The notes under the pieces: generated by a model
Seen by the model: only the letters and a program-made list of their open reading frames with translations
Databases searched by the model: none
What the model was told of the DNA's origin: nothing
Made by a program: the position numbers and the translations under genes
NCBI GenBank assembly: GCA_943327755.2
Contig: CALPYF020000036.1
Coordinates: forward strand, 1 to 42,642
Length of the DNA stretch: 42,642 bases
Source: Deinococcus hopiensis KR-140
GTDB taxonomy: Bacteria; Deinococcota; Deinococci; Deinococcales; Deinococcaceae
Direction of reading: 5' to 3'
Shown: piece after piece, positions 9,464 to 17,140 of the stretch
Position numbering within the stretch: the stretch's first letter is position 1
How the letters are laid out: every line of letters begins with the position of its first letter

Positions 9464-11788
9464 TTAGCCGTTTAGGGCGCGTTTTGCAGCTGCTCTGGTG
9501 TGCTGGCTGAGATGGGAGAGACCGGCCTTCGCGTAGGCGGCGATGGCGGCACTCCATGCGGATTCAAACAGGGGGTTCAGGTGGGTGGCCTTGAGATACA
9601 GGTGAGCGGCTGCGACCGGATCAGTGACCTCAATTTCACCGCCGACCGCCATCAGCAGGGCCAGCCACTGGTTGTCCAGAAATTCCCGCATCTCCACGGC
9701 CCACTCAGTTTCGGCTTCAGGCAGGAACGCCCCTGGATATGTGTCGGCGAGACGATGCCGGTCGACGGAACTGTCCGGCTTCTGCCAGCTCTGCAGGGCG
9801 ACCGCGTCACACCGGATGTCCAGTTTTTCGGCCAGGCGGTAGACGCCATTGGTAAGAGGCAGGGGATCCTGCGTGCCCAGAAAAGGCCGCAGTGCCTGCC
9901 GGAGGGCATGGAGCGCCTGTTTGAAGTACGAGCCCAGTTCCATGCGTGCTTCACCGTCCCAGAGCGCGGTCATCAGCTGATCACGAGTCGCCGCTCCCTG
10001 AAGGCAGAGGAAGGCCAGCAGCTCGCGTGATTTCTTGAGCCGAATCTGCACGTCGGTCCCGTTGACCGTCACCGTGAAATTGCCCATCAGGGCGATCCGC
10101 ACCGTCGGTCTGGCCCGGACAGCCAGCCGCCGAGCGGCCCCGCCGCCCAGGTGGTGATCGGCGAACGCGGCGTAGAGGGGAGCCAGCCGGTCTGTATCAA
10201 CCGCCAGCGCCAGTTCCCCCCCTATCCGAGAGAGGACCTCCATCAGCTCAACACTGGCCTGCTGCAGGGAAACCCCTGTTGACCAGCGGCAGAAGGTTCT
10301 GAAGGCGTGCGACCGGAGTCTGAATCCATCCATCAGGGCCACGCCTTCAATGACTGCCTCGAAGTAGGGCATCGCGTGGGCGACGTGTCCGTGCTCCACC
10401 TGGATCATTCCGGTGTAGAAGGCGTGGGCGACAAAGTCGAACTCCTGTTTCGGGTTCAGCGAATCGATCTGACGCTCGAAGGTATCGAAGTCGATCCTGC
10501 CTGTCCGCCAGAGGCACTCCGCTCTGAACGCCCGCGCGAGTACATTGAGCCGGTCGCTGCCCTGAACGCTCTGAGTTTCTATGGAAAGGTCGAGATGATG
10601 CAGCGCGGTATCGAATTTTTCCTGTAGCAGGTACAGTTCGCCGAGAATCAGGTGAGTCGTGTCACGGCGGTGGTCATTCAGCTGCTCGGCACGCTTGAGG
10701 ACCTCATGAATCATGCCCAGCGACTCTTCTGGACGGCCCTCGAAGAACAGGCGATACCCGAGATCCATACGCAGGGACAGACTCTCACTGTGGCCGCCCA
10801 GCAGGTCGAAGAGCCGCAGAGCCTCGCGGGCGTACCGGTCCTGCGACTCAAAGTCATCCATCGAGGCGCTGACGTTCTGAGCGAAGTACAGGGCGCGGGC
10901 CCTGGAGCGAAGTTCGGATACCGGAATCTCGTCCAGGACGTCTGCCATCAACTGCCGCGCTTCAGGCGCACTGCCCAGTTCGACCAGCGCCCGGGCCTGA
11001 GAGCAGATCAGCCACCAGCGGGTGACCTCGTCCGGCTGCGCGTCCAGGCCGCGGTGCGCGTGGGTGAGGCGGGCTTCCGGGCCGCTGCGCATGGCGGCCA
11101 GCAGACTCAGACCCAGGTGAATCCGGGCATCGGAGGCCGGATCCCCAGCGGCGCGCAGCAGGCAGATTTCGGCGGCGTCCGTCTCCCCAGTCTCCAGCAG
11201 AGCCAGTGCGAACTGCCCGGTCCGCTTCGAGTCCAGGGTCCGGCGGCGCAGCAGCCGCACGATGTCGTCGTACTTCCCTTCGCGTTCCAGTTGGTCGATC
11301 CGGGCGGCGAGCGGGTCGCGTCTGGGGGTGGTGGGGGTGGTGGCGGGGGTGTCGAGCTGCACGTTGACGTACCAGTCGCCGTTTCTGGCCTGGGTGACGC
11401 GGCCGCCCTGGACGCGGCTGGTGGTGAGGAGGTGGCGCTGGTAGTTGCCGAGTCGGGTGGGGATGGTGCAGCGGCCCTGGATGGTCCAGAGGGTGACGTG
11501 GCCGGTGCTGGGGTTGAGGCGCAGGCTGCGGGCGTCGAGCCAGTAGCTTTCGCCTTTCAGGCCGCCTCTGGTGTTGTGCCGGGCGTCCTGCGCGGCCTGG
11601 GCGGCAGCGCGGCGGGTGGCGTGGGGGAGGGCCGTGGCATCGGGGTGGGCGCTGAGGAGGTCTTCGGTGGGGGTGTCGGGCTGGCGGCGGGCCTGCACGA
11701 GGAGGCTGTTCATCAGGCGGCTGACGTGGGCGCGCGTGTCGCTCAGGGCGCTGGCCTGTTCGGGCGTGGGTTGCAGCGTGAGTCGCAC
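9464..11788 (-). CDS. Chimeric regulator: TnpB-like N-terminal domain fused to TPR and SARP/BTAD transcriptional activator
   Basis: About 774 aa with two unrelated parts. Residues 1 to about 148 resemble the N-terminal (WED/REC-like) part of IS605-family TnpB: RLTLQPTPEQ at the start, SLRLNPSTGHVTLWTIQGR, IP...GNYQRHLL and NGDWYVNVQLDTP. The match stops just before the GVDLG RuvC-I motif expected next. A short TP-rich linker (ATTPTTPRRD) leads into a helical TPR-like region (about 160-520), then an OmpR-like winged helix (about 562-640, VRIALMGNFTVTVNG...LKKSRELLAFLCL) and a BTAD domain to the C-terminus, as in SARP/AfsR-type activators. An ATG lies at 11794, but its AGGAG directly abuts it; the GTG at 11788 has 6-nt spacing and matches TnpB starts better. 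By eye, the regulator part is less GC-rich at third codon positions than the TnpB-like part and the neighbours. The functional target is unknown. Confidence 0.75.
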   Translation of the reverse strand: MRLTLQPTPEQASALSDTRAHVSRLMNSLLVQARRQPDTPTEDLLSAHPDATALPHATRRAAAQAAQDARHNTRGGLKGESYWLDARSLRLNPSTGHVTLWTIQGRCTIPTRLGNYQRHLLTTSRVQGGRVTQARNGDWYVNVQLDTPATTPTTPRRDPLAARIDQLEREGKYDDIVRLLRRRTLDSKRTGQFALALLETGETDAAEICLLRAAGDPASDARIHLGLSLLAAMRSGPEARLTHAHRGLDAQPDEVTRWWLICSQARALVELGSAPEARQLMADVLDEIPVSELRSRARALYFAQNVSASMDDFESQDRYAREALRLFDLLGGHSESLSLRMDLGYRLFFEGRPEESLGMIHEVLKRAEQLNDHRRDTTHLILGELYLLQEKFDTALHHLDLSIETQSVQGSDRLNVLARAFRAECLWRTGRIDFDTFERQIDSLNPKQEFDFVAHAFYTGMIQVEHGHVAHAMPYFEAVIEGVALMDGFRLRSHAFRTFCRWSTGVSLQQASVELMEVLSRIGGELALAVDTDRLAPLYAAFADHHLGGGAARRLAVRARPTVRIALMGNFTVTVNGTDVQIRLKKSRELLAFLCLQGAATRDQLMTALWDGEARMELGSYFKQALHALRQALRPFLGTQDPLPLTNGVYRLAEKLDIRCDAVALQSWQKPDSSVDRHRLADTYPGAFLPEAETEWAVEMREFLDNQWLALLMAVGGEIEVTDPVAAAHLYLKATHLNPLFESAWSAAIAAYAKAGLSHLSQHTRAAAKRALNG

Positions 11789-11840
11789 GGGCATCTCCTG
11801 GATGGTTTCAAACGAGGGGTTGAGGGGGAATCTGCGTGCA

Positions 11841-11846
11841 GGTATA
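11841..11846 (-). promoter_or_regulatory. Candidate -10 box (TATACC) for the chimeric regulator
   Basis: TATACC on the minus strand lies about 50 nt before the start codon and would give a leader of about 40-45 nt carrying an AGGAG ribosome-binding site. No convincing -35 is seen. Confidence 0.3.
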
Positions 11847-11965
11847 GCAGCTGGAGTCGGCCGGGAACTGTGGGCTTTTCGGGATATGCCCCTGCCTCCA
11901 GCGGCGCGGCTGCTCCAGCGCCGATCGCTGCGCCGGCTGGGTGGCCGGGGGTGTACAGACGACGG

Positions 11966-11999
11966 GACGCCGGAGGCCCTGGTGGGAGCCTCCGGCGTC
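11966..11999 (-). terminator. Terminator hairpin after pgi
   Basis: Perfect 12-bp stem GACGCCGGAGGC / GCCTCCGGCGTC with a 10-nt loop, starting 15 bp after the pgi stop codon. Confidence 0.75.
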
Positions 12000-12013
12000 G
12001 GGGTGGGTGCGGG

Positions 12014-13645
12014 TCAGCGGTGGGCGCGGTAGCGGCGGATCAGGGCGTTGGTGCTGCTGTCGTGGTGCAGCTCCGGCTCGGCGGGGGCGTGCAGTTCGGG
12101 GACGATCTTCCCGGCGAGGACCTTGCCGAGTTCGACGCCCCACTGGTCGAAGGAGTTGATGTTCCACACGGCGCCCTGCACGAAGACCTTGTGTTCGTAC
12201 AGGGCGATCAGCGCGCCGAGGGTGTGGGGGGTGAGGCGGTCGGCGAGGATGGTGTTGGTGGGGCGGTTCCCGTCGAACACGCGGTGTGGGGCGAGGTCCG
12301 CTGGGACGCCCTCCTGAAGGACCTGCTCGAGGGTCTTGCCGAAGGCGAGCGCCTCGGTCTGCGCGAACACGTTGGCCATCAGGAGGTCGTGGTGGGGCGC
12401 GCCGCCCTCCAGGGGCAGGGGGTTGAGGGTCTGGCAGAAGCCGATGAAGTCGCAGGGGATGAGTTTGGTGCCCTGGTGGATCAGCTGGTAGAAGGCGTGC
12501 TGGCCGTTCGTGCCGGGCTGCCCCCAGATGACCGGGCCGGTCTGGTAATCCACCGCCCTGCCGTCCAGGGTGATGTGCTTGCCGTTGCTCTCCATGTCGA
12601 GCTGTTGCAGGTACGCGGGGAAGTACGCGAGGTACTGGTCGTACGGCAGCACCGCGTGGCTCTGCGCGCCGAAGAAATTGTTGTACCAGATGCCCAGCAG
12701 CCCCAGCAGGACGGGCAGGTTCCCCTCCAGCGGGGCGGTGCGGAAATGCTCGTCCATGGCGTGGAACCCGGCGAGCAGCTCGCGGAACCCGTCCGGACCG
12801 ACGACGAGCATCAGGCTCAGGCCGATGGCGCTGTCCATGGAGTAGCGGCCGCCCACCCAGTCCCAGAAGCCGAACATGTTAGCAGTGTCGATCCCGAACT
12901 TCTGCACGGCCTCGGCGTTGGTGGACACCGCCACGAAGTGCCGCGCGACGGCCGACTCGTCACCCAGCGCCGCCAGGAGCCACGTGCGGGCGCTGCGGGC
13001 ATTCGCCATGGTCTCCTGCGTGGTGAAGGTCTTGGAACTCACGATGACCAGCGTCTCGGCCGGGTCGAGGTCGCGGGTCTTCTCGGTCAGGTCGGTGCCG
13101 TCCACGTTCGACACGAAGCGCAGCGTCAGGTCCCGCTGCGCGTAGTGTTTCAGCGCCTCGTAGGCCATGACGGGGCCGAGGTCGCTGCCGCCGATGCCGA
13201 TGTTCACGATGTTCTTCAGGGGTCTGCCGGTGTGGCCCAGCCACGTCCTGGCACGCACCTGATCCGCGAAGGCCGCCATGCGGCCCAGCACCTCGTGCAC
13301 GTCGGGGACGACGTTACGTCCGTCCACCAGGACGGTCGCGCCTGCCGGGGCGCGCAGCGCGGTGTGCAGCACGGCGCGGCCCTCGGTCACGTTGATCTTC
13401 TCGCCCGCGAACATCGCGTCGCGCTTGGCGGTCACGCCGGTCTCCCGCGCGAGGTTCAGCAGCAGCGTCAGGGTCTCGTCGGTCACGCGGTTCTTGCTGT
13501 AGTCGAGGTACAGGCCCGCGCCCTCGGCGGTCAGGCGTTCGCCGCGCGCGGCGTCCTGCGCGAACAGGTCCCGCAGGTGGGTGCCCTCCAGGGCGCGGTG
13601 GTGGTCGAGCAGGGCGCTCCAGGCGGCCGTTTGCGTGATGGTCAT
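12014..13645 (-). CDS. pgi: Glucose-6-phosphate isomerase
   Basis: Interconverts glucose-6-phosphate and fructose-6-phosphate in glycolysis and gluconeogenesis (cytosol). The 543-aa length is typical for the long bacterial form. Motifs present include NIGIGGSDLGPVM (SIS sugar-phosphate fold), VSSKTFTTQETM, the PGI signature region VIWGQPGTNGQHAFYQLIHQGT and the C-terminal signature GAVWNINSFDQWGVELGK. The ATG at 13645 has GGGAGA 5 nt upstream. A TATCCT box on the minus strand (13706-13701) could be its -10. It is monocistronic, flanked by a terminator hairpin and by a divergent small gene. Confidence 0.97.
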   Translation of the reverse strand: MTITQTAAWSALLDHHRALEGTHLRDLFAQDAARGERLTAEGAGLYLDYSKNRVTDETLTLLLNLARETGVTAKRDAMFAGEKINVTEGRAVLHTALRAPAGATVLVDGRNVVPDVHEVLGRMAAFADQVRARTWLGHTGRPLKNIVNIGIGGSDLGPVMAYEALKHYAQRDLTLRFVSNVDGTDLTEKTRDLDPAETLVIVSSKTFTTQETMANARSARTWLLAALGDESAVARHFVAVSTNAEAVQKFGIDTANMFGFWDWVGGRYSMDSAIGLSLMLVVGPDGFRELLAGFHAMDEHFRTAPLEGNLPVLLGLLGIWYNNFFGAQSHAVLPYDQYLAYFPAYLQQLDMESNGKHITLDGRAVDYQTGPVIWGQPGTNGQHAFYQLIHQGTKLIPCDFIGFCQTLNPLPLEGGAPHHDLLMANVFAQTEALAFGKTLEQVLQEGVPADLAPHRVFDGNRPTNTILADRLTPHTLGALIALYEHKVFVQGAVWNINSFDQWGVELGKVLAGKIVPELHAPAEPELHHDSSTNALIRRYRAHR

Positions 13646-13880
13646 GCGCGTCTCCCTTCGGCCGGCGCCCGTGCGTGGGTCGCCAGCCTGTCCGCCCGCG
13701 AGGATACTCCGGCCCCGGCCTCCTGGGCGGCGGGGTGTGTAGGGAGGCGACCTTCAGGTGCCGCTCATGTGGCGGGCGCACCGCCGCCTCTCCAGTCCGG
13801 TGCGTTCCGGACGGTCTGCACGTCGGGACGACCGAGGTGGCCCGTCAGCTTCCGTCAGAGAATTGTGTGAGTTGCATGAC

Positions 13881-13886
13881 TAGTCT
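13881..13886 (+). promoter_or_regulatory. -10 box (TAGTCT) of the 71-aa ORF
   Basis: TAGTCT ends 6 nt before the ATG at 13893, which points to leaderless transcription. Confidence 0.5.
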
Positions 13887-13892
13887 GGGCGC

Positions 13893-14108
13893 ATGACCAG
13901 GAAGGTGAGGGACATGGACGCGACATGGGGCCGCTGGGGCACCCCCTACCTGGAGGAACAGAAGGAACCGGAGGCGCCCGCCGTGGTGAGCAGCGCCGCC
14001 GACCTGAAACCCCTGTCGCCCGAGGCGATCCGCCGCGCCATCCACGCGGAGGAGCAGCGGCAGGTGTTCGCGCTGCTGGGCCGCCTGCGCCGCAGCCGCC
14101 TGGGCTGA
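13893..14108 (+). CDS. Small hypothetical protein (71 aa)
   Basis: Not recognised. The product is hydrophilic: a Trp/Tyr-containing N-terminus (DATWGRWGTPYLEE), an acidic/Pro-rich middle and a basic amphipathic C-terminal helix (AIRRAIHAEEQRQVFALLGRLRRSR). There is no membrane segment or metal-binding motif. Support for a real gene comes from the -10 box placed exactly as in other genes of the window and from a hairpin 40 bp after the stop. A second ATG at 13914 would give 64 aa. The gene is divergent from pgi. Confidence 0.6.
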   Translation: MTRKVRDMDATWGRWGTPYLEEQKEPEAPAVVSSAADLKPLSPEAIRRAIHAEEQRQVFALLGRLRRSRLG

Positions 14109-14131
14109 CGCGCCCGCCGGGCCCCCCTCTT

Positions 14132-14288
14132 TACAATCGCGTTCCGCACGCCGCCCCGCGCACCTCTGGTGTCAGGGGCGGCGTTCCGTTTGACAGGCCG
14201 GCGGCCCTTCCCATCCGGGGGCGTGGCGCGCTTGAATGCAGGCGTCAACTGCGTTCATTCCGGGCCTCCCTCTGAACCACGGAGGCCC
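14132..14288 (+). promoter_or_regulatory. Candidate promoter and structured leader of the thiolase operon
   Basis: TACAAT (14132-14137) is a near-consensus -10 box. Three stems lie between it and the thiolase GTG at 14319: GCCGCCCC/GGGGCGGC (14150-14157 with 14175-14182, which may instead terminate the upstream ORF), TGAATGCAG/CTGCGTTCA (14233-14241 with 14249-14257, one G-T pair) and GGGCCTCC/GGAGGCCC (14262-14269 with 14281-14288). A ribosome-binding site follows. Control by attenuation is conceivable, but no known riboswitch class is recognised. Confidence 0.4.
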
Positions 14289-14318
14289 TCCCGCCTGCTT
14301 TCCCGGAGGTTCCCCACC

Positions 14319-15605
14319 GTGTCCCAGCTTCCTAATGTCAGAACTCTGCAAGACCGTGACGTGGTGATCGTCGCGGCCGTCCGTACACCCATCGGCGCCA
14401 TCCGTGGCAGCCTCTCCACCGTCCGGCCCGACGACCTCGCCGCGCACGCCATCCGTGAGGCCGTCGCGCGCAGTGGCGTGCCCGCCGATCAGATCGAGGA
14501 AGTCATCCTCGGCTGCGCGAACCAGGCGGGCGAGGACAACCGCAACGTGGCCCGCATGGCGGCCCTGCTCGCGGGCCTGCCAGACACGGTGGCGGGCCTG
14601 ACCGTGAACCGCCTGTGCGCCAGTGGCCTGTCGGCGATCAACACGGCGGCCCGCGCGATCCGCAACGGCGACGGGGATGTGTACGTGGCGGGCGGCGTGG
14701 AGAGCATGACCCGCGCGCCCCTCGTGATGCCCAAGGGCGCGCAGGCCTTCGCGAACGGCAACGTCACCGCGTACGACACGACACTGGGCTGGCGCTTCCC
14801 GAACCCCGCCCTGGAGGCGCTGTTCCCGCTGGAGGCGATGGGGGAGACCGCCGAGAACATCGTGGGGCGTTCCCGCGAGGGCGCCTACGCTGGCGGCGAG
14901 ATCACCCGCGAGGACCAGGATGCCTTCGCGCTCGACAGTCAGCGCAAGACGATGGACGCCCTGAACGCCGGACGGTTCAAGGATGAGATCGTGCCGGTGC
15001 AGGTCAGGGGCCGCAAGGGCGTCACCGTGTTCGACACCGACGAGCATCCCCGCGTGAAGCGCGAGGGCGAAGGCTTCACCCTCGCCACCGACGAGGCGAC
15101 CCTGGCGGGCCTGAAACCCGCCTTCCGCAAGGGGGGCAGCGTGACCGCCGGGAACGCCAGCGGCCTGAACGACGGCGCGGCCGCGCTGGTCCTGATGAGC
15201 GCCGCGAAGGCCCGCGAACTGGGCGTCACACCGCTGGCCCGCTGGGTGGGCGCGGCGGCGGCGGGCGTGGAGGCGCGCGTGATGGGTCTGGGGCCTATTC
15301 CCGCCACCCGCAAGCTGCTGGACCGCACCGGCCTGAGCGTGCAGGACCTGGACCTGATCGAACTGAACGAGGCCTTCGCCGCGCAGGCGCTGGCCTGCAT
15401 CCGCGAACTGGAGTTGCCGCAGGACCGCGTGAACGTGAACGGCGGCGCGATCGCCCTGGGCCACCCGCTGGGCATGAGCGGCGCGCGGCTGATCGTGGCG
15501 CTGACGCACGAACTGGCCCGCCGCGAGGGCCGCTACGGACTGGCGACGCTGTGCGTGGGCGTCGGGCAGGGCGAGGCCGCGATCATCGAGAGGATTGAAG
15601 CATGA
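14319..15605 (+). CDS. Acetyl-CoA C-acyltransferase (thiolase)
   Basis: Thiolase-family enzyme, 428 aa, condensing or cleaving acetyl-CoA and 3-ketoacyl-CoA. The catalytic residues are visible: nucleophile Cys100 in NRLCASGLSA, His in GGAIALGHPLGMSGAR and the second Cys in TLCVGVGQGEA. The ELNEAFAAQAL motif is also present. The GTG at 14319 is chosen because GGAGG lies 9 nt upstream and the product begins at the family N-terminus; the frame is open back to 14169 without family sequence. It is followed by a fused 3-oxoacid CoA-transferase, which suggests acetoacetate or 3-ketoacid breakdown to acetyl-CoA. Sequence alone does not separate acetoacetyl-CoA from long-chain or beta-ketoadipyl specificity. 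Confidence 0.92.
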   Translation: MSQLPNVRTLQDRDVVIVAAVRTPIGAIRGSLSTVRPDDLAAHAIREAVARSGVPADQIEEVILGCANQAGEDNRNVARMAALLAGLPDTVAGLTVNRLCASGLSAINTAARAIRNGDGDVYVAGGVESMTRAPLVMPKGAQAFANGNVTAYDTTLGWRFPNPALEALFPLEAMGETAENIVGRSREGAYAGGEITREDQDAFALDSQRKTMDALNAGRFKDEIVPVQVRGRKGVTVFDTDEHPRVKREGEGFTLATDEATLAGLKPAFRKGGSVTAGNASGLNDGAAALVLMSAAKARELGVTPLARWVGAAAAGVEARVMGLGPIPATRKLLDRTGLSVQDLDLIELNEAFAAQALACIRELELPQDRVNVNGGAIALGHPLGMSGARLIVALTHELARREGRYGLATLCVGVGQGEAAIIERIEA

Positions 15606-15705
15606 GGCCGGTGCGCAGCACCCGAGCGGAGCGAGAAGGCCAGGAGCGAGCCTCCAGAACGGAGCTGAGGTCGCAGGGGTACCCTGCGGGCTCGGCGGAG
15701 TGGAG
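15606..15705 (+). repeat. Degenerate copy (C) of the structured intergenic repeat
   Basis: Lies between the thiolase stop and the CoA-transferase ribosome-binding site. It has the same plan as the copies at 18560 and 31308: hairpin 1 (GGTGC/GCACC, 15610-15614 with 15618-15622), then CGAGCGGAGCGAGAAGG, then GGAGCTG, then hairpin 2 (CGCAGGG/CCCTGCG, 15672-15678 with 15682-15688) and CTCGGCG. Both stems are shorter and different in sequence from the other copies, and the end motif CAGACGGAATCCG is missing. Confidence 0.45.
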
Positions 15706-15714
15706 GAGGGGAGC

Positions 15715-17085
15715 ATGACCGCGACGACAACCCCAGCGGGCCTGAAGCACGTGCCGGTCATCACCGCCGCCGAGGCCGCCGCGCTGGTGAAGTCCGGGCA
15801 GACGCTGCTGGTGGGTGGCTTCGGCATGACCGGCAACCCGGTGCACCTCGTGCACGCACTGGCCGAGACGGACGTGCGGGACCTGACGTACGTGGCGAAC
15901 AACGTGGGCGAGGCGGGACTGAGCGGCGGGCGCCTGCTGCGGAACGGTCAGCTGCGGAAGGCCATCGGGTCGTTCTTCACGAGCAACCGCGAGGCGGTGG
16001 CGGCCGCGCAGGAGGGGCGTCTGGAGGTGCAGCTCATCCCGCAGGGGTCGCTGGCCGAGGCGCTGCGCGCAGGCGGCGCGGGCATCGGCGGGTTCTACAC
16101 GCCCACCGCCGCCGGAACCGTGATTGCCGGGGACGCGGACGTGCGGGTCCTGAACGGCCGGGAGATGGTCTTCGTGCCTGCCCTGCGCGGCGACGTGGCG
16201 TTCGTGCGCGCGTGGCGGGCCGACGAGGCCGGGAACCTCCAGTACCGCCTGACCGAGCAGAACTTCAACCGCGCCATGGCGACCGCCGCCGACCTCGTCG
16301 TGGCGGAGGTCGAGGAGATCGTCCCGGTGGGCACCATCCCGCCCGAGGGAGTGCACACGCCGGGCCTGTACGTGGATTACCTCGTGCAGGCGACCCTGAC
16401 CGCCGAGGCACTCGGCAGCAGCGCCGACGTGAAGGGCGGCAGCAAGAAGGTGGACGAGGCGCGGATGCACATGGCCCGCCGCGCCCTGGCGGAGCTGCGG
16501 CGCGGGGACGTGGTGAACCTCGGCATCGGCATTCCCACGTTGGTCGCGGACCTGATCACCCCCGAGCACGGCGTGAACCTGCACACCGAGAACGGCATGC
16601 TGGGCGTCGGTCCCGCCCCCGAGCAGGGCGGCGCGCTGGACTACCCGGTGAACGCCGGGAAGATCCCGGTCACGGCGCTGCCCGGCGCGAGCTACTTCGA
16701 CAGCGCGGACAGCTTCGGCATGATCCGCGGTGGGCACGTGGACGTGGCGGTCATGGGGGGCCTGCAGGTGGACGCGCAGGCGAACCTCGCGAACTGGGCG
16801 GTGCCCGGTAAACCGCTGCTGGGCGTGGGCGGCGCCATGGACCTCGCCAGCGGCGCGCGCCGGTTGATCGTCCTGATGACCCACACCGACCCGGACGGCA
16901 CGCCCAAGGTCGTCCCCAAGTGCACGCTGCCGCTCACGTCACGCGGCGCGGTGAGCATGATCATCACCGACCGGGCCGTCTTCGAGTTCCGGGACGGGAC
17001 GCTTACCCTGACCGAACTGATGCCCGGCGCCACCCTGGACGAGGTGCGTGCCAGCACGGGTGCGGCGTTCACGGAAGCGCTGTAA
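15715..17085 (+). CDS. 3-oxoacid CoA-transferase, fused A and B subunits (SCOT-like)
   Basis: Transfers CoA from an acyl-CoA (typically succinyl-CoA) to a 3-oxoacid such as acetoacetate. The 456-aa protein carries both halves in one chain. Subunit A-like residues are about 12-240 (LLVGGFGMTGNPVHLVHAL, GGAGIGGFYTPTAAGT). Subunit B-like residues are about 255-456 (RRALAELRRGDVVNLGIGIPTLV, TENGMLGVGP with catalytic Glu at about 292, GGHVDVAVMGGLQVD). In most bacteria these are two genes; the fused arrangement resembles mitochondrial SCOT. The ATG at 15715 has a strong GGAGGAGGGG ribosome-binding site. It is in an operon with the upstream thiolase, the partner that would split the acetoacetyl-CoA formed. 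Confidence 0.93.
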   Translation: MTATTTPAGLKHVPVITAAEAAALVKSGQTLLVGGFGMTGNPVHLVHALAETDVRDLTYVANNVGEAGLSGGRLLRNGQLRKAIGSFFTSNREAVAAAQEGRLEVQLIPQGSLAEALRAGGAGIGGFYTPTAAGTVIAGDADVRVLNGREMVFVPALRGDVAFVRAWRADEAGNLQYRLTEQNFNRAMATAADLVVAEVEEIVPVGTIPPEGVHTPGLYVDYLVQATLTAEALGSSADVKGGSKKVDEARMHMARRALAELRRGDVVNLGIGIPTLVADLITPEHGVNLHTENGMLGVGPAPEQGGALDYPVNAGKIPVTALPGASYFDSADSFGMIRGGHVDVAVMGGLQVDAQANLANWAVPGKPLLGVGGAMDLASGARRLIVLMTHTDPDGTPKVVPKCTLPLTSRGAVSMIITDRAVFEFRDGTLTLTELMPGATLDEVRASTGAAFTEAL

Positions 17086-17140
17086 CCCGAACGGCAGCGG
17101 GCCGCCCACAGCATCAGGGCGGCCCGCTGTCTGTTCGGGT
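17085..17140. terminator. Bidirectional terminator filling the gap between convergent genes
   Basis: An outer stem ACCCGAAC/GTTCGGGT (17085-17092 with 17133-17140) and a perfect 13-bp inner stem CAGCGGGCCGCCC/GGGCGGCCCGCTG (17095-17107 with 17117-17129) run from the last base of one stop codon to the first base of the other. Confidence 0.85.

Noticed and set aside
10652..13870. A 1072-codon open frame on the plus strand running across the chimeric regulator and pgi.
   Set aside because: It is antisense to two well-supported genes, its translation is Gly/Val/Arg/Gln-rich low complexity with no motif, and such frames are expected opposite genes with extreme GC at third positions.
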